A DNA stretch of 64,000 nucleotides from an uncultured Roseburia sp. (GCA_947062675.1 CAMSQM010000010.1:1-64000); one strand, 5' to 3'; numbered from the stretch's first letter, positions 44,484 to 53,390 are shown. Made by a program: numbers and translations. The notes: a model not told the origin generated them from the letters alone.

Positions 44484-44857
44484 AAGGGTTCTCCTTCCTG
44501 AAAATACTTTCTGCAGATGTCCAGAAAGGACTCCATGGACATGCCTGCGATTTTTGCCTCCGAAATAATACGTTCCAGTGTCTGTTCCGCCTGCGGGGAA
44601 AGCTGTCCGCTGCCTTCCGGGAGAGTGGAGACTCTCGCGCCGTTCCGGCGCTCTGTCACAATATAACCTTCCTGTTTTAACAGCTGATAGGCGCGATTGA
44701 CTGTCATGGCATTGATACCGATCTCGACTGCGAGACTGCGCACTGTTGGCAGCTGTTCTCCCTGGCGGAGTCTGCCGTCAGAGATGCCGAGGACAATCTG
44801 GTTGCGGATCTGCTGGTATATGGGGATATCGGAAGAGTCATCAATTGCGATCACCAT
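44480..44857 (-). CDS. GntR-family (YtrA-type) regulator
   Basis: A 125-residue YtrA-like protein: winged helix (about 5-75; PIYQQIRNQIVLGIS, TVRSLAVEIGINAMTVNRAYQLLKQEG) and a short C-terminal helical dimerisation region, lacking the large effector domain of other GntR types. ATG 44857 follows GGAGGCGG. The longer frame to 45061 would include the promoter and is rejected. The promoter is overlapped by an inverted repeat, suggesting autoregulation. Coupled to the membrane protein downstream. Confidence 0.9.
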   Translation of the reverse strand: MVIAIDDSSDIPIYQQIRNQIVLGISDGRLRQGEQLPTVRSLAVEIGINAMTVNRAYQLLKQEGYIVTERRNGARVSTLPEGSGQLSPQAEQTLERIISEAKIAGMSMESFLDICRKYFQEGEPL

Positions 44858-44884
44858 ACCGCCGCCTCCTTTCTTTTCCGGATA

Positions 44885-44926
44885 CTTTGTATTTATTATA
44901 TTAATACAAATAATACAAAGCGTCAA
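44885..44926 (-). promoter_or_regulatory. GntR operon promoter with overlapping inverted repeat
   Basis: Minus strand: -35 TTGACG (44926-44921), 17 nt, -10 TAATAT (44903-44898). The 9-bp arms CTTTGTATT (44885-44893) and AATACAAAG (44912-44920) flank the -10 and fill part of the spacer. This spacing fits a GntR operator. Confidence 0.7.
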
Positions 44927-45133
44927 GAGACAGTCTGCCCGGAATGAGAGAGGAGGAGGAGATGGACCGGAGGCGGAGCGCGGCTGCCGGAGGGGGACTG
45001 GGAACTGGTCCGGGCTGCCGCAGACGCACAGAATATGGAAAAGTATGGAGCATTTGGACATAAATCGTTCATTCTTTATTCATATTTCATAGAAACATCC
45101 CCGTCACTGCCGATTTTTTATGGATGTTTCCAA

Positions 45134-45162
45134 TTGATTTTTGTATAAATAAGCGATATATT
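45134..45162 (+). promoter_or_regulatory. Promoter of the LtaS-like gene
   Basis: -35 TTGATT (45134-45139), 17 nt, -10 TATATT (45157-45162), about 90 nt before the ATG. In the gap 44858-45252 I see only this, the GntR promoter and a GC-rich stretch. Confidence 0.6.
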
Positions 45163-45252
45163 CACATGGTATCGGGCAATTATTTTACAATTTGCAAAAA
45201 TTGGCAGAAATGCATACCGCCATATAGAAAAATGCAGCCGGGAGGGAATAGT

Positions 45253-47418
45253 ATGAAGGAGAATTTCAGAGAGAAAATCCATCTTTTTTCACAGAAACTG
45301 TCATCTGTCAGGGATCATGAGAAGATGCGGAAAGCGGTCGCTGTTTTTAACCGCTATTCCCTGCTGTTTCATTTTCTTATGGCCTGCATGCTGATCTTTG
45401 CGATTGAGGTGATCTCAAGGCGCAGTTTTGTGAGTGCGGCGACGTTTCTGGGCAGTCACACGCTGGCGTATCTGTACAATGCGCTGATTATTTTTGCGTC
45501 GCTGTCGCTGGCATACCTGTCGAGGTACCGCACGCAGCTGCGTATTCTGATCAGCGGTATCTGGATTTTCCTGGGCACCGTCAATGGTCTGATCTTATCG
45601 AACCGTGTGACGCCGTTCAGCTACACGGATCTGAAATGTATTTCGGACCTGTTTGCCATGCAGAATACGAATTATTTTACGGCGGAGGAGGGGATGATCG
45701 CCGTCGCGGCAGTGGTGACGTTTTTCCTGTTCCTGGGATTTTTATTTGTGAAAGGGCCGAAATATCAGGGAAAGCGTCACAGGGTTCTCTGTCCGCTTTC
45801 AGTTACCGCGCTGCTTTTAATCGGTCTTCCGATTACCACGCAGGCGGCGCAGAGCTCCAATATTCTTGCGGCTTATTTTTCCAATATTGCACAGGGATAT
45901 TCGGACTATGGATTTGTGTATGGTTTCTCCACGAGCGTGCTCGGACGGGGGATGGGAAAGCCGGTGGATTATTCCGCGGAAACGATCGATGCGATTCAGA
46001 CACAGGTGAACTCCGCGGGGGTGGAAACAACACTTCCGGACGGCAGAAAGCCGAATATTATCTGCGTACTGCTGGAGTCTTTTATTGATCCGTATGATGT
46101 CCGTTTTCTGAATCTGTCGCAGGATCCGGTCCCGAATTTTCACGCGCTTGAGAAGCAGTTTTCGAGCGGATATCTGACTGTGCCGGTGGTCGGCGCCGGT
46201 ACGGCAAACACAGAGTTTGAAGTGCTGACGGGGATGAGTATGCAGTATTTTGGAACGGGCGAATATCCGTATAAGACGATTTTAAAAGAGACGGACTGTG
46301 AGAGTATTGCATCAGATTTATCGCGGATTGGCTACGGGACACATGTTGTGCATAACAACACCGCGACGTTTTACAGCCGCAATAATGCGTTTTCAATGAT
46401 GGGATTTGACTCATTTACCAGTAAGGAACTGATGAATATCACGCAGTATACGCCGACCGGCAGCTGGCCGACGGATGATGTGCTGGTGCAGGAGACGGTG
46501 AAAGCCCTGAATGCAACCGAAGATCAGCCGGATTTTGTCTATACGATTACGGTGGAAGGCCACGGGGATTATCCGGGAGAGAAGGTTCTGACAAATCCGG
46601 CGGTACAGGTATCCGGCGCTTCCGACGAGACTCTGAATAATCAGTGGGAATATTATGTGAACATGATTCATGAAGTGGATCATTTTATCGGTGAACTGAT
46701 CGAGGCGGTAGACAGGCGCGGGGAGGACAGTATCATTGTGTTTTTTGGTGATCATCTTCCGACGATGGGACTGACGGATGAGGATATGAAATCCGGTGAT
46801 ATTTTTAAGACGAAGTATATCACCTGGAATAATATGGGGCTTGAGAAAAAGGATGCCGATCTGGCGTCTTACCAGCTGCTCGCGGAGATTACAGGGCAGG
46901 CTGGGATCCACGAGGGTACGATTTTTAATTATCATCAGACCCAGGCGGATAACGGGACTTATTATGAGGGACTTGAGAATCTGCAGTATGATCTTCTGTA
47001 CGGTAAGCGCCATGCATACGAGGGGGAAAACCCGTATCCGGCAACGGATCTCGAGATGGACGTGGAGGATGTCTCTGTGTCTATTGTGCGCAAAAACGAT
47101 ACAAATAATGCACTGACCGTGTTCGGTTCCAATTTTACCAGGAATACGAAAATCTTTGTCAACGGGGTTCAGGTTCCAACGACTTACCGGACGCCGGCGC
47201 TGCTTCTGACAGGGCTTGAAAATGTGAAGGACGGGGATGTCATCACGGTAAAAGTGATTGGCTCCAGGGGGCTGCTGCTGCGGGAAGGAGTCGGGCAGGT
47301 CGTTTATGAGGACCCGGACGTTGTGCGTGAGACGGAAGTTCCCGACGCGCAGGCACCTGCAGATAGCGCTGCCGGGCAGATGCCTTCACAGGCGCAGGAG
47401 AATAACGCGGCAGAGTGA
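45253..47418 (+). CDS. LtaS-family membrane sulfatase with extra C-terminal domain
   Basis: A 721-residue enzyme of the lipoteichoic acid synthase family. Five N-terminal helices (about 35-195), then an extracytoplasmic sulfatase-fold domain: metal ligand Glu275 (LLESF), catalytic Thr317 (VGAGTANTEFE), VHNNTATFYSRN and FFGDHLPTMG. Such enzymes move glycerol phosphate or related groups onto lipid anchors. Beyond the usual end there is an added domain (about 600-690; ALTVFGSNFTRNTKIFVNGVQ, LENVKDGDVITVKVIG) with an IPT/TIG-like beta pattern, then a disordered Ala/Gln/Pro tail. ATG 45253 follows GGGAGGG. The specific polymer is unknown. Confidence 0.9.
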   Translation: MKENFREKIHLFSQKLSSVRDHEKMRKAVAVFNRYSLLFHFLMACMLIFAIEVISRRSFVSAATFLGSHTLAYLYNALIIFASLSLAYLSRYRTQLRILISGIWIFLGTVNGLILSNRVTPFSYTDLKCISDLFAMQNTNYFTAEEGMIAVAAVVTFFLFLGFLFVKGPKYQGKRHRVLCPLSVTALLLIGLPITTQAAQSSNILAAYFSNIAQGYSDYGFVYGFSTSVLGRGMGKPVDYSAETIDAIQTQVNSAGVETTLPDGRKPNIICVLLESFIDPYDVRFLNLSQDPVPNFHALEKQFSSGYLTVPVVGAGTANTEFEVLTGMSMQYFGTGEYPYKTILKETDCESIASDLSRIGYGTHVVHNNTATFYSRNNAFSMMGFDSFTSKELMNITQYTPTGSWPTDDVLVQETVKALNATEDQPDFVYTITVEGHGDYPGEKVLTNPAVQVSGASDETLNNQWEYYVNMIHEVDHFIGELIEAVDRRGEDSIIVFFGDHLPTMGLTDEDMKSGDIFKTKYITWNNMGLEKKDADLASYQLLAEITGQAGIHEGTIFNYHQTQADNGTYYEGLENLQYDLLYGKRHAYEGENPYPATDLEMDVEDVSVSIVRKNDTNNALTVFGSNFTRNTKIFVNGVQVPTTYRTPALLLTGLENVKDGDVITVKVIGSRGLLLREGVGQVVYEDPDVVRETEVPDAQAPADSAAGQMPSQAQENNAAE

Positions 47419-47482
47419 GACAGGTCTGCCGTGTTCTGAAATGCCCGGGATATGTGCCGGGCAGATGATCGGATTTCCGGAA

Positions 47483-47537
47483 AAACAGGGCCCTCGTACC
47501 TTCACATTAAGGAAGTGAAGGTACGAGGGCCCTGTTT
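47483..47537. terminator. Very long perfect hairpin between convergent genes
   Basis: A 23-bp stem with no mismatch (47483-47505 with 47515-47537) and a 9-nt loop, between the LtaS gene (+) and ribH (-). Short A and T runs at the ends suggest a bidirectional terminator. The stem is far longer than needed. Confidence 0.75.
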
Positions 47538-47616
47538 GCCGGAGAGACGGGTGGATCCGGTTTCTGCGCATATCCGTGAAAAAGCGTGACCGGAAAGTGC
47601 CGGACAGATCCGGGGA

Positions 47617-48096
47617 TCAGGATGCGGATTCCCGGTCCAGTTCCCGGATCAGGCTGACCATCTCGATCGCCCCCATCGCACACTCGGATCCCTTGTTTCC
47701 CGCCTTGCTGCCCGCGCGCTCGATGGCCTGTTCAATACTGTCTGTTGTGAGCACGCCAAACAGTACCGGTATGCCGCTTTCGAGGGAGATGGCGGCGATT
47801 CCCTTGGAAACCTCGCTGCACACATAATCATAATGGCTGGTCGCGCCGCGGATAACCGCGCCAAGACAGATGACGGCGTCGTATCTGCCGGATTTTGCCA
47901 TCTTTGAGGCGATCAGGGGGATTTCGAATGCTCCCGGAACCCATGCCACGCTGATCTGTTCTTCGGGAACATCGTGGCGTTTTAAGCTGTCGAGAGCTCC
48001 GCTGACCAGTTTTGATGTGATAAATTCATTAAACCTTGCCGCGACGATTGCGACGCGGATGTCCTGTGATACCAGTTTTCCTTCCAATACCTTCAT
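47617..48096 (-). CDS. ribH: 6,7-dimethyl-8-ribityllumazine synthase
   Basis: A 159-residue lumazine synthase, which joins the pyrimidine and the dihydroxybutanone phosphate from RibBA in the penultimate step of riboflavin synthesis. Motifs VPGAFEIP (substrate) and [14 protein letters not shown] (with catalytic His) are intact. Last gene of the ribD-ribE-ribBA-ribH operon on the minus strand; RBS AAAGGAG. Normal length. Confidence 0.96.
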   Translation of the reverse strand: MKVLEGKLVSQDIRVAIVAARFNEFITSKLVSGALDSLKRHDVPEEQISVAWVPGAFEIPLIASKMAKSGRYDAVICLGAVIRGATSHYDYVCSEVSKGIAAISLESGIPVLFGVLTTDSIEQAIERAGSKAGNKGSECAMGAIEMVSLIRELDRESAS

Positions 48097-48139
48097 TGCT
48101 GTTCTCCTTTTCTGCTGCTTTAATTTAGCGCTGTTCTTT

Positions 48140-49342
48140 TTATTCGTAGTTTAAAATATGTCCCATACGTTTCTGCTTTGTTTTCAGATAAATCAGGTCG
48201 TACGGGGTCGCCGGTATCTGAATCGGCAGGCGTTCTGTGATTTCCATCCCGTACCCGGACAGCTGATAGACTTTATCCGGATTGTTGGTGAGAAGGCGGA
48301 TTGTCCGCACGCCCAGATCCCGCAGAATCTGTGCGCCGATGTAATACTCGCGCTCGTCGCCGCCAAAGCCCAGCGCAAGATTGGCGTCGAGCGTATCCAT
48401 TCCGTTTTCCTGAAGCTCATAGGCTTTGAGCTTGTTTAAGAGGCCGATGCCGCGGCCTTCCTGGCGCATGTACAGAAAGACTCCGCGGCCTTCCGCTTCG
48501 ATCTGTTCCATGGCGGCGGTGAGCTGGTCTCCGCAGTCGCATCGTAGGGAGCCGAAAGCATCTCCGGTCAGGCATTCCGAGTGGACCCGGCAGAGGACGT
48601 CCCTGCCGTCGCCGATATCCCCTTTTACAAGGGCGATATGGTGCTCTCCGTTCAGCAGATTGCGGTATCCGTATGCGCGAAAGAGGCCGTGTTTTGTGGG
48701 CATGCGGGCGGATGAGACACATTCGACCAGTTTTTCTTCTTTTTTCCGGTAGTCTTTTAAGGCCTGAATTGTGATAAACTTCAGATCCCACTGCTGCGCC
48801 ATTTTTTTCAGCTCGGGCGTGCGCATCATTGTCCCGTCCTCACGCATAATCTCACAGCATAGTCCGCACTCCTTTAAACCCGCCAGGCGCATCAGATCGA
48901 CGGTTGCCTCCGTATGACCCTCGCGCTCCAGCACACCGTTCTTTTTCGACAGAAGAGGGAACATGTGTCCGGGTCTGCGGAAATCTTCCGGTTTTGCGTC
49001 CTCACTGACACAGTGCATGGCTGTGAGGCTTCGCTCCGCCGCAGAGATGCCCGTTGTCGTTCCGGCATAGTCGATGGACACGGTAAATGCCGTTTCATGG
49101 TTATCCGTGTTCCGGCGTACCATCTGAGGCAGTCCGAGCCGTTCGCAGTATTCTGCGGACATCGGCATGCAGATCAGCCCTTTTGCATAAGTGGCCATAA
49201 AGTTGATATTTTCCGTAGTGGCGTGTTCGGCGGCACAGATCAGATCGCCCTCGTTTTCGCGGTCTTCATTGTCTGTGACGAGAATGATTTTCCCGTGCTT
49301 AAGGGCGTCCAGCGCCTCTTCCACGGAATGAAATCCGTCCAT
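48140..49342 (-). CDS. ribBA: Bifunctional RibBA: DHBP synthase / GTP cyclohydrolase II
   Basis: A 400-residue two-domain protein. The N-terminal half (about 1-200) is 3,4-dihydroxy-2-butanone 4-phosphate synthase with [12 protein letters not shown] and HTEATVDL; the C-terminal half (about 205-400) is GTP cyclohydrolase II with zinc cysteines in [19 protein letters not shown] and the RQEGRGIGL loop. It supplies both precursors of riboflavin. RBS AAGGAGG. The gap to ribE (49343-49478) holds a 58-bp tandem repeat. Confidence 0.96.
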   Translation of the reverse strand: MDGFHSVEEALDALKHGKIILVTDNEDRENEGDLICAAEHATTENINFMATYAKGLICMPMSAEYCERLGLPQMVRRNTDNHETAFTVSIDYAGTTTGISAAERSLTAMHCVSEDAKPEDFRRPGHMFPLLSKKNGVLEREGHTEATVDLMRLAGLKECGLCCEIMREDGTMMRTPELKKMAQQWDLKFITIQALKDYRKKEEKLVECVSSARMPTKHGLFRAYGYRNLLNGEHHIALVKGDIGDGRDVLCRVHSECLTGDAFGSLRCDCGDQLTAAMEQIEAEGRGVFLYMRQEGRGIGLLNKLKAYELQENGMDTLDANLALGFGGDEREYYIGAQILRDLGVRTIRLLTNNPDKVYQLSGYGMEITERLPIQIPATPYDLIYLKTKQKRMGHILNYE

Positions 49343-49386
49343 ATACAGTCCTCCTTGTGTTGTTCTGATTTATGTTTTTCTCCGGA

Positions 49387-49530
49387 AAGCTTCCGTGTGA
49401 CGTGGGATGGCCTGAAGCTGTCAGCAGAAGCCGTTTTCTCCGGGAAGCTTCCGTGTGACGTGGGATGGCCTGAAGCTGTCAGCAGAAGCCGTTTTCTTCG
49501 AGAAGCTTCCGCGTGACGGGGGATGGCCTG
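49387..49530 (-). repeat. 58-bp tandem repeat at the ribE 3' end
   Basis: Copy A 49387-49444 and copy B 49445-49502 differ at only 2 positions near the end; partial copy C starts at 49503 and matches the first 28 nt with 2 changes, then merges into ribE. Each begins AAGCTTCCG.GTGACG. The unit includes the end of ribE and its stop codon (49479-49481). Period 58 is not a multiple of 3. Confidence 0.9.
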
Positions 49531-50180
49531 GCATGGGAAGCTTTGCGCGCTGTGTCTGCGGCGCGCGGGAGTGTACCGGCGCAGGCCGGCGCTGTGGCGC
49601 CGAGCAGACGGGCGACATATTTTCCGATGCAGTCATTTTCTAGATTGACCGTATCGCCTGCCCGTTTTCCGGCGAGGGTGGTGTTTGCGGCTGTATGCGG
49701 AATGACGGAGACGGAGAAGTCTTCCGCCGAGACGGCGGCCACGGTGAGACTGATACCGTCCACTGCGACGGAACCTTTTTCCACGATCAGTCTGAGAATA
49801 TCCGGAGCCGCCAGGATGGTGTACCAGATTGCGGTATCGTCGCGCGTCACGCTTCGTATGGTTCCGGTCCCGTCAATATGGCCCGTCACGATATGTCCTC
49901 CGAATCTTGCGTCCGCTCTCATTGCCCGCTCCAGATTGACGCTGCCGCCATTTCGCAGGCCGCCCGCGGAGGAGCGGTTTAAGGTCTCATGCATGATATC
50001 CGCGGTAAAATGGTGCGGGCCGTGGGAGGTTACGGTCAGGCAGATTCCGTTTACGGCGATGCTGTCGCCGTCCGAGACGTCTGAGAGAATGTTTTCCGCG
50101 CCGATTCTGATCTGCGCGGAGGCGGGCCCCCTGCGGATGTCGATGACTTTTCCGATTTCTTCTATGATTCCGGTAAACAT
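49479..50180 (-). CDS. ribE: Riboflavin synthase (alpha chain)
   Basis: A 233-residue enzyme that dismutates two lumazines to riboflavin. Two homologous lumazine-binding barrels are seen: MFTGIIEEIGKV at the start, and the second from about residue 98 (FGGHIVTGHIDG). The usual length is near 210-220; here about 25 extra C-terminal residues (after LLGATAPAC) run into a repeated segment. The start overlaps the end of ribD by 19 nt. Function is not in doubt, but the tail looks remodelled by the tandem repeat. Confidence 0.93.
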   Translation of the reverse strand: MFTGIIEEIGKVIDIRRGPASAQIRIGAENILSDVSDGDSIAVNGICLTVTSHGPHHFTADIMHETLNRSSAGGLRNGGSVNLERAMRADARFGGHIVTGHIDGTGTIRSVTRDDTAIWYTILAAPDILRLIVEKGSVAVDGISLTVAAVSAEDFSVSVIPHTAANTTLAGKRAGDTVNLENDCIGKYVARLLGATAPACAGTLPRAADTARKASHARPSPVTRKLLEENGFC

Positions 50181-51286
50181 GATGTTTCTCCTTTTCCATT
50201 CCGGGCAATGATTCCGCGTATCAGCAGATCACCTCCGATGTCTGTGACGGTCTGTTTTTCGAGGCGGAACGCTTCCGCCGGAGATGCCACGCCCGCGCCG
50301 CCGACGGGAGTTTTTGCGTCCGCGCCGCCGAAGAGCTTTGGCGCGATGTAAGCGCAGACCTCGTCTGCGATACCGGAGGCAAGCGCGGCCCAGTGCAGCC
50401 CTGCGCCGCCCTCCAGAAGAATGCTGTCAATCCCCTGTCTGCCGAGCGCTTTCATCAGCTGTTTTAAATTGAGATGCGCGCCGTCTTTTATTGCCGGGAG
50501 AATTTCGCAGCCCGCGGCGAGGTACGGCTTCAGGCGCTCTGTGTCTGTGCAGGCGGTTGCGAGGATTGTCCGCTGTGCGGCGGCGCTCTGTATGACCAGT
50601 GCATCCGGCGGGACGGACAGGGTGGTATCGCAGACAATGCGCACCGGATTTTTCAGGCCGGCAATACGGCAGTCAAGCGACGGGTTATCTGTCAGAACGG
50701 TGCCGCTTCCCACCATGATTCCGGTCAGTTCATGGCGCATTCTGTGAACGTGCTCCCGCGCTGCCTCCCCGGTAATCCAGCGGGACTTTCCTGTCACCGC
50801 GGCGATTTTTCCGTCCAGCGTCATGGCGTATTTGAGTACCACCCAGGGAGTTCCGGTTCTGATATAATGGAAAAAAATCCGGTTCTGTTCCGCACAGGCT
50901 TCCTGCAGGACGCCTTCCTGCACAGAGACGCCGGCCTTTCGCAGGATCTGAACCCCTTTGCCGGACACGAGCGGATTCGGGTCCGCCGCGCCGATGAAGA
51001 CGCGCCCGATTCCGGCTTCCAGCAGGGCGTCGGTACAGGGAGGTGTTTTTCCATGGTGGCAGCACGGTTCCAGCGTCACATACAGGTCTGCTCCCGCGGG
51101 GGATTCGCGGCAGCTGGCGAGCGCGTTGCGCTCCGCGTGGAGGCCGCCGTATGTCTGGTGATATCCCTCCCCGATTATCTGCCCGTTTTTCACGATGACG
51201 GCTCCGACGACCGGGTTCGGGGCCGTCCATCCACGCCCTTTTTCTGCCAGGTCGATGGCACGTCTCATATATGCCTCTGCGTTCAA
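50162..51286 (-). CDS. ribD: Riboflavin deaminase/reductase RibD
   Basis: A 374-residue bifunctional enzyme catalysing the second and third steps of riboflavin synthesis. The deaminase half (about 1-145) has the zinc site His50-Ala-Glu52 with Cys75 and Cys84 (EPCCHHGKTPPC). The reductase half (about 150-374) has KYAMTLDGKIAA and SILLEGGAGLHWA. First gene of the rib operon, behind an FMN riboswitch; RBS AAAAGGAGG. Its end overlaps ribE by 19 nt. Confidence 0.96.
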   Translation of the reverse strand: MNAEAYMRRAIDLAEKGRGWTAPNPVVGAVIVKNGQIIGEGYHQTYGGLHAERNALASCRESPAGADLYVTLEPCCHHGKTPPCTDALLEAGIGRVFIGAADPNPLVSGKGVQILRKAGVSVQEGVLQEACAEQNRIFFHYIRTGTPWVVLKYAMTLDGKIAAVTGKSRWITGEAAREHVHRMRHELTGIMVGSGTVLTDNPSLDCRIAGLKNPVRIVCDTTLSVPPDALVIQSAAAQRTILATACTDTERLKPYLAAGCEILPAIKDGAHLNLKQLMKALGRQGIDSILLEGGAGLHWAALASGIADEVCAYIAPKLFGGADAKTPVGGAGVASPAEAFRLEKQTVTDIGGDLLIRGIIARNGKGETSCLPES

Positions 51287-51316
51287 CGGTATTTCCTCCT
51301 TTTCTGCCGTGCAGAC

Positions 51317-51369
51317 AAAAACAGCGGTAAATCAGCTCCGGAATGATTCCCAGGGCGGTTTACCGCTGT
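51317..51369 (-). terminator. Second terminator hairpin in the rib leader
   Basis: Minus strand: 11-bp perfect stem (51369-51359 with 51331-51321), a 27-nt loop and TTTT (51320-51317). It lies between the first terminator and ribD. Confidence 0.65.
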
Positions 51370-51391
51370 CGGCTGTCTGGTGCATTTCAGA

Positions 51392-51423
51392 CATAAAAAT
51401 CCCGGAATCAGACGGATTCCGGG
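51392..51423 (-). terminator. First terminator hairpin in the rib leader
   Basis: Minus strand: 9-bp perfect stem (51423-51415 with 51409-51401), a 5-nt loop and ATTTTTA. It lies just downstream of the FMN aptamer and is the likely expression platform. Confidence 0.8.
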
Positions 51424-51464
51424 ACATGCATGCACGTTCTGGTCAGGTTCGCACCTGACGTGTT

Positions 51465-51572
51465 TTCTTCTCTCATCCAGACTGTACTGTCGGCTTCGGA
51501 ATTGCACCGAATCATGCCTTGCGGCTCGTGGGCTGTACCACCGGTAGGGAATTGCACCCTGCCCTGAAGAAT
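51465..51572 (-). promoter_or_regulatory. FMN riboswitch (RFN element)
   Basis: Minus strand: the RFN core is clear, with P1 TTCTTC/GAAGAA at the ends, AGGGCAGGGTGCAATTCCC, GGTGGTA, GAGCCGCAAGGCATGATTCGG, and AGTACAGTCTGGATGAGAGAAG. Followed by a GTCAGGT...ACCTGAC hairpin (51442-51459) and two terminators. It should reduce rib operon transcription when FMN is high. Confidence 0.93.
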
Positions 51573-51591
51573 CTATTCTGCTGTATTTAAT

Positions 51592-51620
51592 ATTATAGGT
51601 TATATTGGTTTTTTATGCAA
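51592..51620 (-). promoter_or_regulatory. Sigma-A-type promoter of the rib operon
   Basis: Minus strand: -35 TTGCAT (51620-51615), 17 nt, -10 TATAAT (51597-51592). Start near 51585, just before the riboswitch. Confidence 0.8.
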
Positions 51621-51684
51621 GGTTTTTTTGCCTGCACACTGTCTGACAATTGTGAAAATATCTGCGCCGGTGATGATACTGGTA

Positions 51685-52914
51685 TTAAAGATTTACCGTG
51701 ACCTTTACAAACTTTTTCTTTCCCCGCTTTACGACAATTCCCCCCTCGCCGAAAGCACCTCTCCCGTATGTGGTCCGGATGTCGGATACTTTTGTGTCCG
51801 CGACGGAGACGCCGCCCTGCTCCACGGCCCGCCTTGCATCGGACCTGGATTGTGCGAGACCGGCTTTTACAAGAATGGTGAGGATATCCGGGTCGCCGTC
51901 GACGAAGTCTGCGGCGGAAAGTTCTGCCGTCGGCATATGCGCGGAATCGCCGCCGCCCGCAAAGAGGGCGTGGGAGGCTTCTTTTGCTTTTTCGGCCTCT
52001 TCTTTTCCGTGGACGAGGCTGGTGAGCTCGTATGCCAGGATTTCTTTTGCCTGATTCAGCTGCGAGCCTGTCCAGCCGGCCATAGCGTCGATTTCCTCAA
52101 GCGGGAGGAAGGTCAGCATGCGGATACAGTTTAAAACGTCGGAGTCCGCCACATTGCGCCAGTACTGGAAAAATTCAAACGGCGGTGTTTTTTCCGGATC
52201 GAGCCAGACGGCGCCGGACTGGGTTTTGCCCATCTTTTTCCCCTCGGAATTTAAGAGAAGATTAATTGTCATGGCGTAGGCGTCTTTTCCGAGCTTTCTG
52301 CGGATTAATTCGGTGCCGCCGAGCATGTTGCTCCACTGGTCGTCGCCGCCGAACTGCATATTACAGCTGTATTTTTGAAACAGGCAGTAGAAATCATAGC
52401 TCTGCATGATCATGTAGTTAAACTCCAGGAAGCTTAATCCTTTTTCCATACGCTGCCGGTAGCATTCCGCGGTCAGCATGCGGTTTACGGAAAAGTGGGT
52501 TCCGACCTCCCGCAGCACGTCGATGTAATTTAAATTCATGAGCCAGTCAGCGTTGTTGACCAGAAGGGCCTTTCCTTCGGAAAAATCTATAAAGCGGCTC
52601 ATCTGTTTCTGAAAGCAGTCACAGTTGTGCTGAATGGTTTCCGGGGTCATCATCGGGCGCAGATCAGTGCGCCCGGAGGGGTCGCCGATCATCGCGGTTC
52701 CGCCGCCGAGCAGGGCGATCGGGCGATTGCCCGCCATCTGCAGTCGCTTCATCAGACACAGCGCCATAAAGTGTCCCACGTGGAGGCTGTCCGCAGTCGG
52801 GTCGAATCCGATGTAGAACGTAGCTTTTCCGTTGTTGATCAGTTCCCTGATTTCTTCCTCGTCTGTCACCTGCGCGATCAGGCCGCGGGCGACCAGTTCA
52901 TCGTATAAAGTCAT
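51685..52914 (-). CDS. tyrS: Tyrosyl-tRNA synthetase
   Basis: A 409-residue class I synthetase charging tRNA-Tyr. HVGH (45-48) is the HIGH motif, KMGKT (about 230) the KMSKS loop, and the C-terminal 60 residues form an S4-like RNA-binding domain (LAQSRSDARRAVEQGGVSV). ATG 52914 has GAGGAGA upstream; an ATG at 52926 is in frame but has no better site. Controlled by a T-box leader. Normal length. Confidence 0.97.
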   Translation of the reverse strand: MTLYDELVARGLIAQVTDEEEIRELINNGKATFYIGFDPTADSLHVGHFMALCLMKRLQMAGNRPIALLGGGTAMIGDPSGRTDLRPMMTPETIQHNCDCFQKQMSRFIDFSEGKALLVNNADWLMNLNYIDVLREVGTHFSVNRMLTAECYRQRMEKGLSFLEFNYMIMQSYDFYCLFQKYSCNMQFGGDDQWSNMLGGTELIRRKLGKDAYAMTINLLLNSEGKKMGKTQSGAVWLDPEKTPPFEFFQYWRNVADSDVLNCIRMLTFLPLEEIDAMAGWTGSQLNQAKEILAYELTSLVHGKEEAEKAKEASHALFAGGGDSAHMPTAELSAADFVDGDPDILTILVKAGLAQSRSDARRAVEQGGVSVADTKVSDIRTTYGRGAFGEGGIVVKRGKKKFVKVTVNL

Positions 52915-53068
52915 AATTCTCCTCATTTCTGCGCGTTTTTGTTTACACCAGGCGGGTAACGCGCGGACGTATGGCTGGTGTTTTGTATTTCAGCAGAGAA
53001 CAGCGGCCTGCGGAGTGTGAATCTCCGCGGAGCGTTTTTATTTCATGGGATGAAAGTGCCTGTGAAAT

Positions 53069-53355
53069 AAAAAAGTCCCTTCCGGTCTGAAACCGGAAAG
53101 GACGCGCGAACGTGTTACCACCTTTCTTTACAGACAGCTCACGCCGCCTGCCTTGGCAGGTGTCTGACAACACCCAGGCGCCTGTAACGTGCGCCACTCC
53201 GTCGCAGCCTACTTATGATTCTGAGGATCTGTTCGGTGCGAAGCTCGGGGATGTATTCAGAATCAGCTTCCCATGCGCCTCTCACCAGCCGGCTGCTCTC
53301 TGTCTGTTCTGCCTGTTCCTACTTTTTCCCGTCAAAGCCTGTGTCTGCATTTATG
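53069..53355 (-). promoter_or_regulatory. T-box leader of tyrS
   Basis: Minus strand: T-box core AAGGTGGTAACACG, then a terminator (53103-53092 with 53086-53075, 12 pairs, one G-U) and TTTTTT (53074-53069). A UAC codon followed by A (53255-53253, GAATACA) is a likely specifier for tRNA-Tyr. Fits control of tyrS by uncharged tRNA-Tyr. Confidence 0.88.
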
Positions 53356-53361
53356 AAGTGA

Positions 53362-53390
53362 ATTATAGCGGTCATGCGGGGAAATGTCAA
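53362..53390 (-). promoter_or_regulatory. Sigma-A-type promoter of tyrS
   Basis: Minus strand: consensus -35 TTGACA (53390-53385), exactly 17 nt, -10 TATAAT (53367-53362), directly before the T-box leader. Confidence 0.9.

Noticed and set aside
49387-49530. Possible CRISPR array
   Set aside because: The 58-bp units are directly tandem with no variable spacers, and the unit contains the end of ribE. No cas genes nearby.
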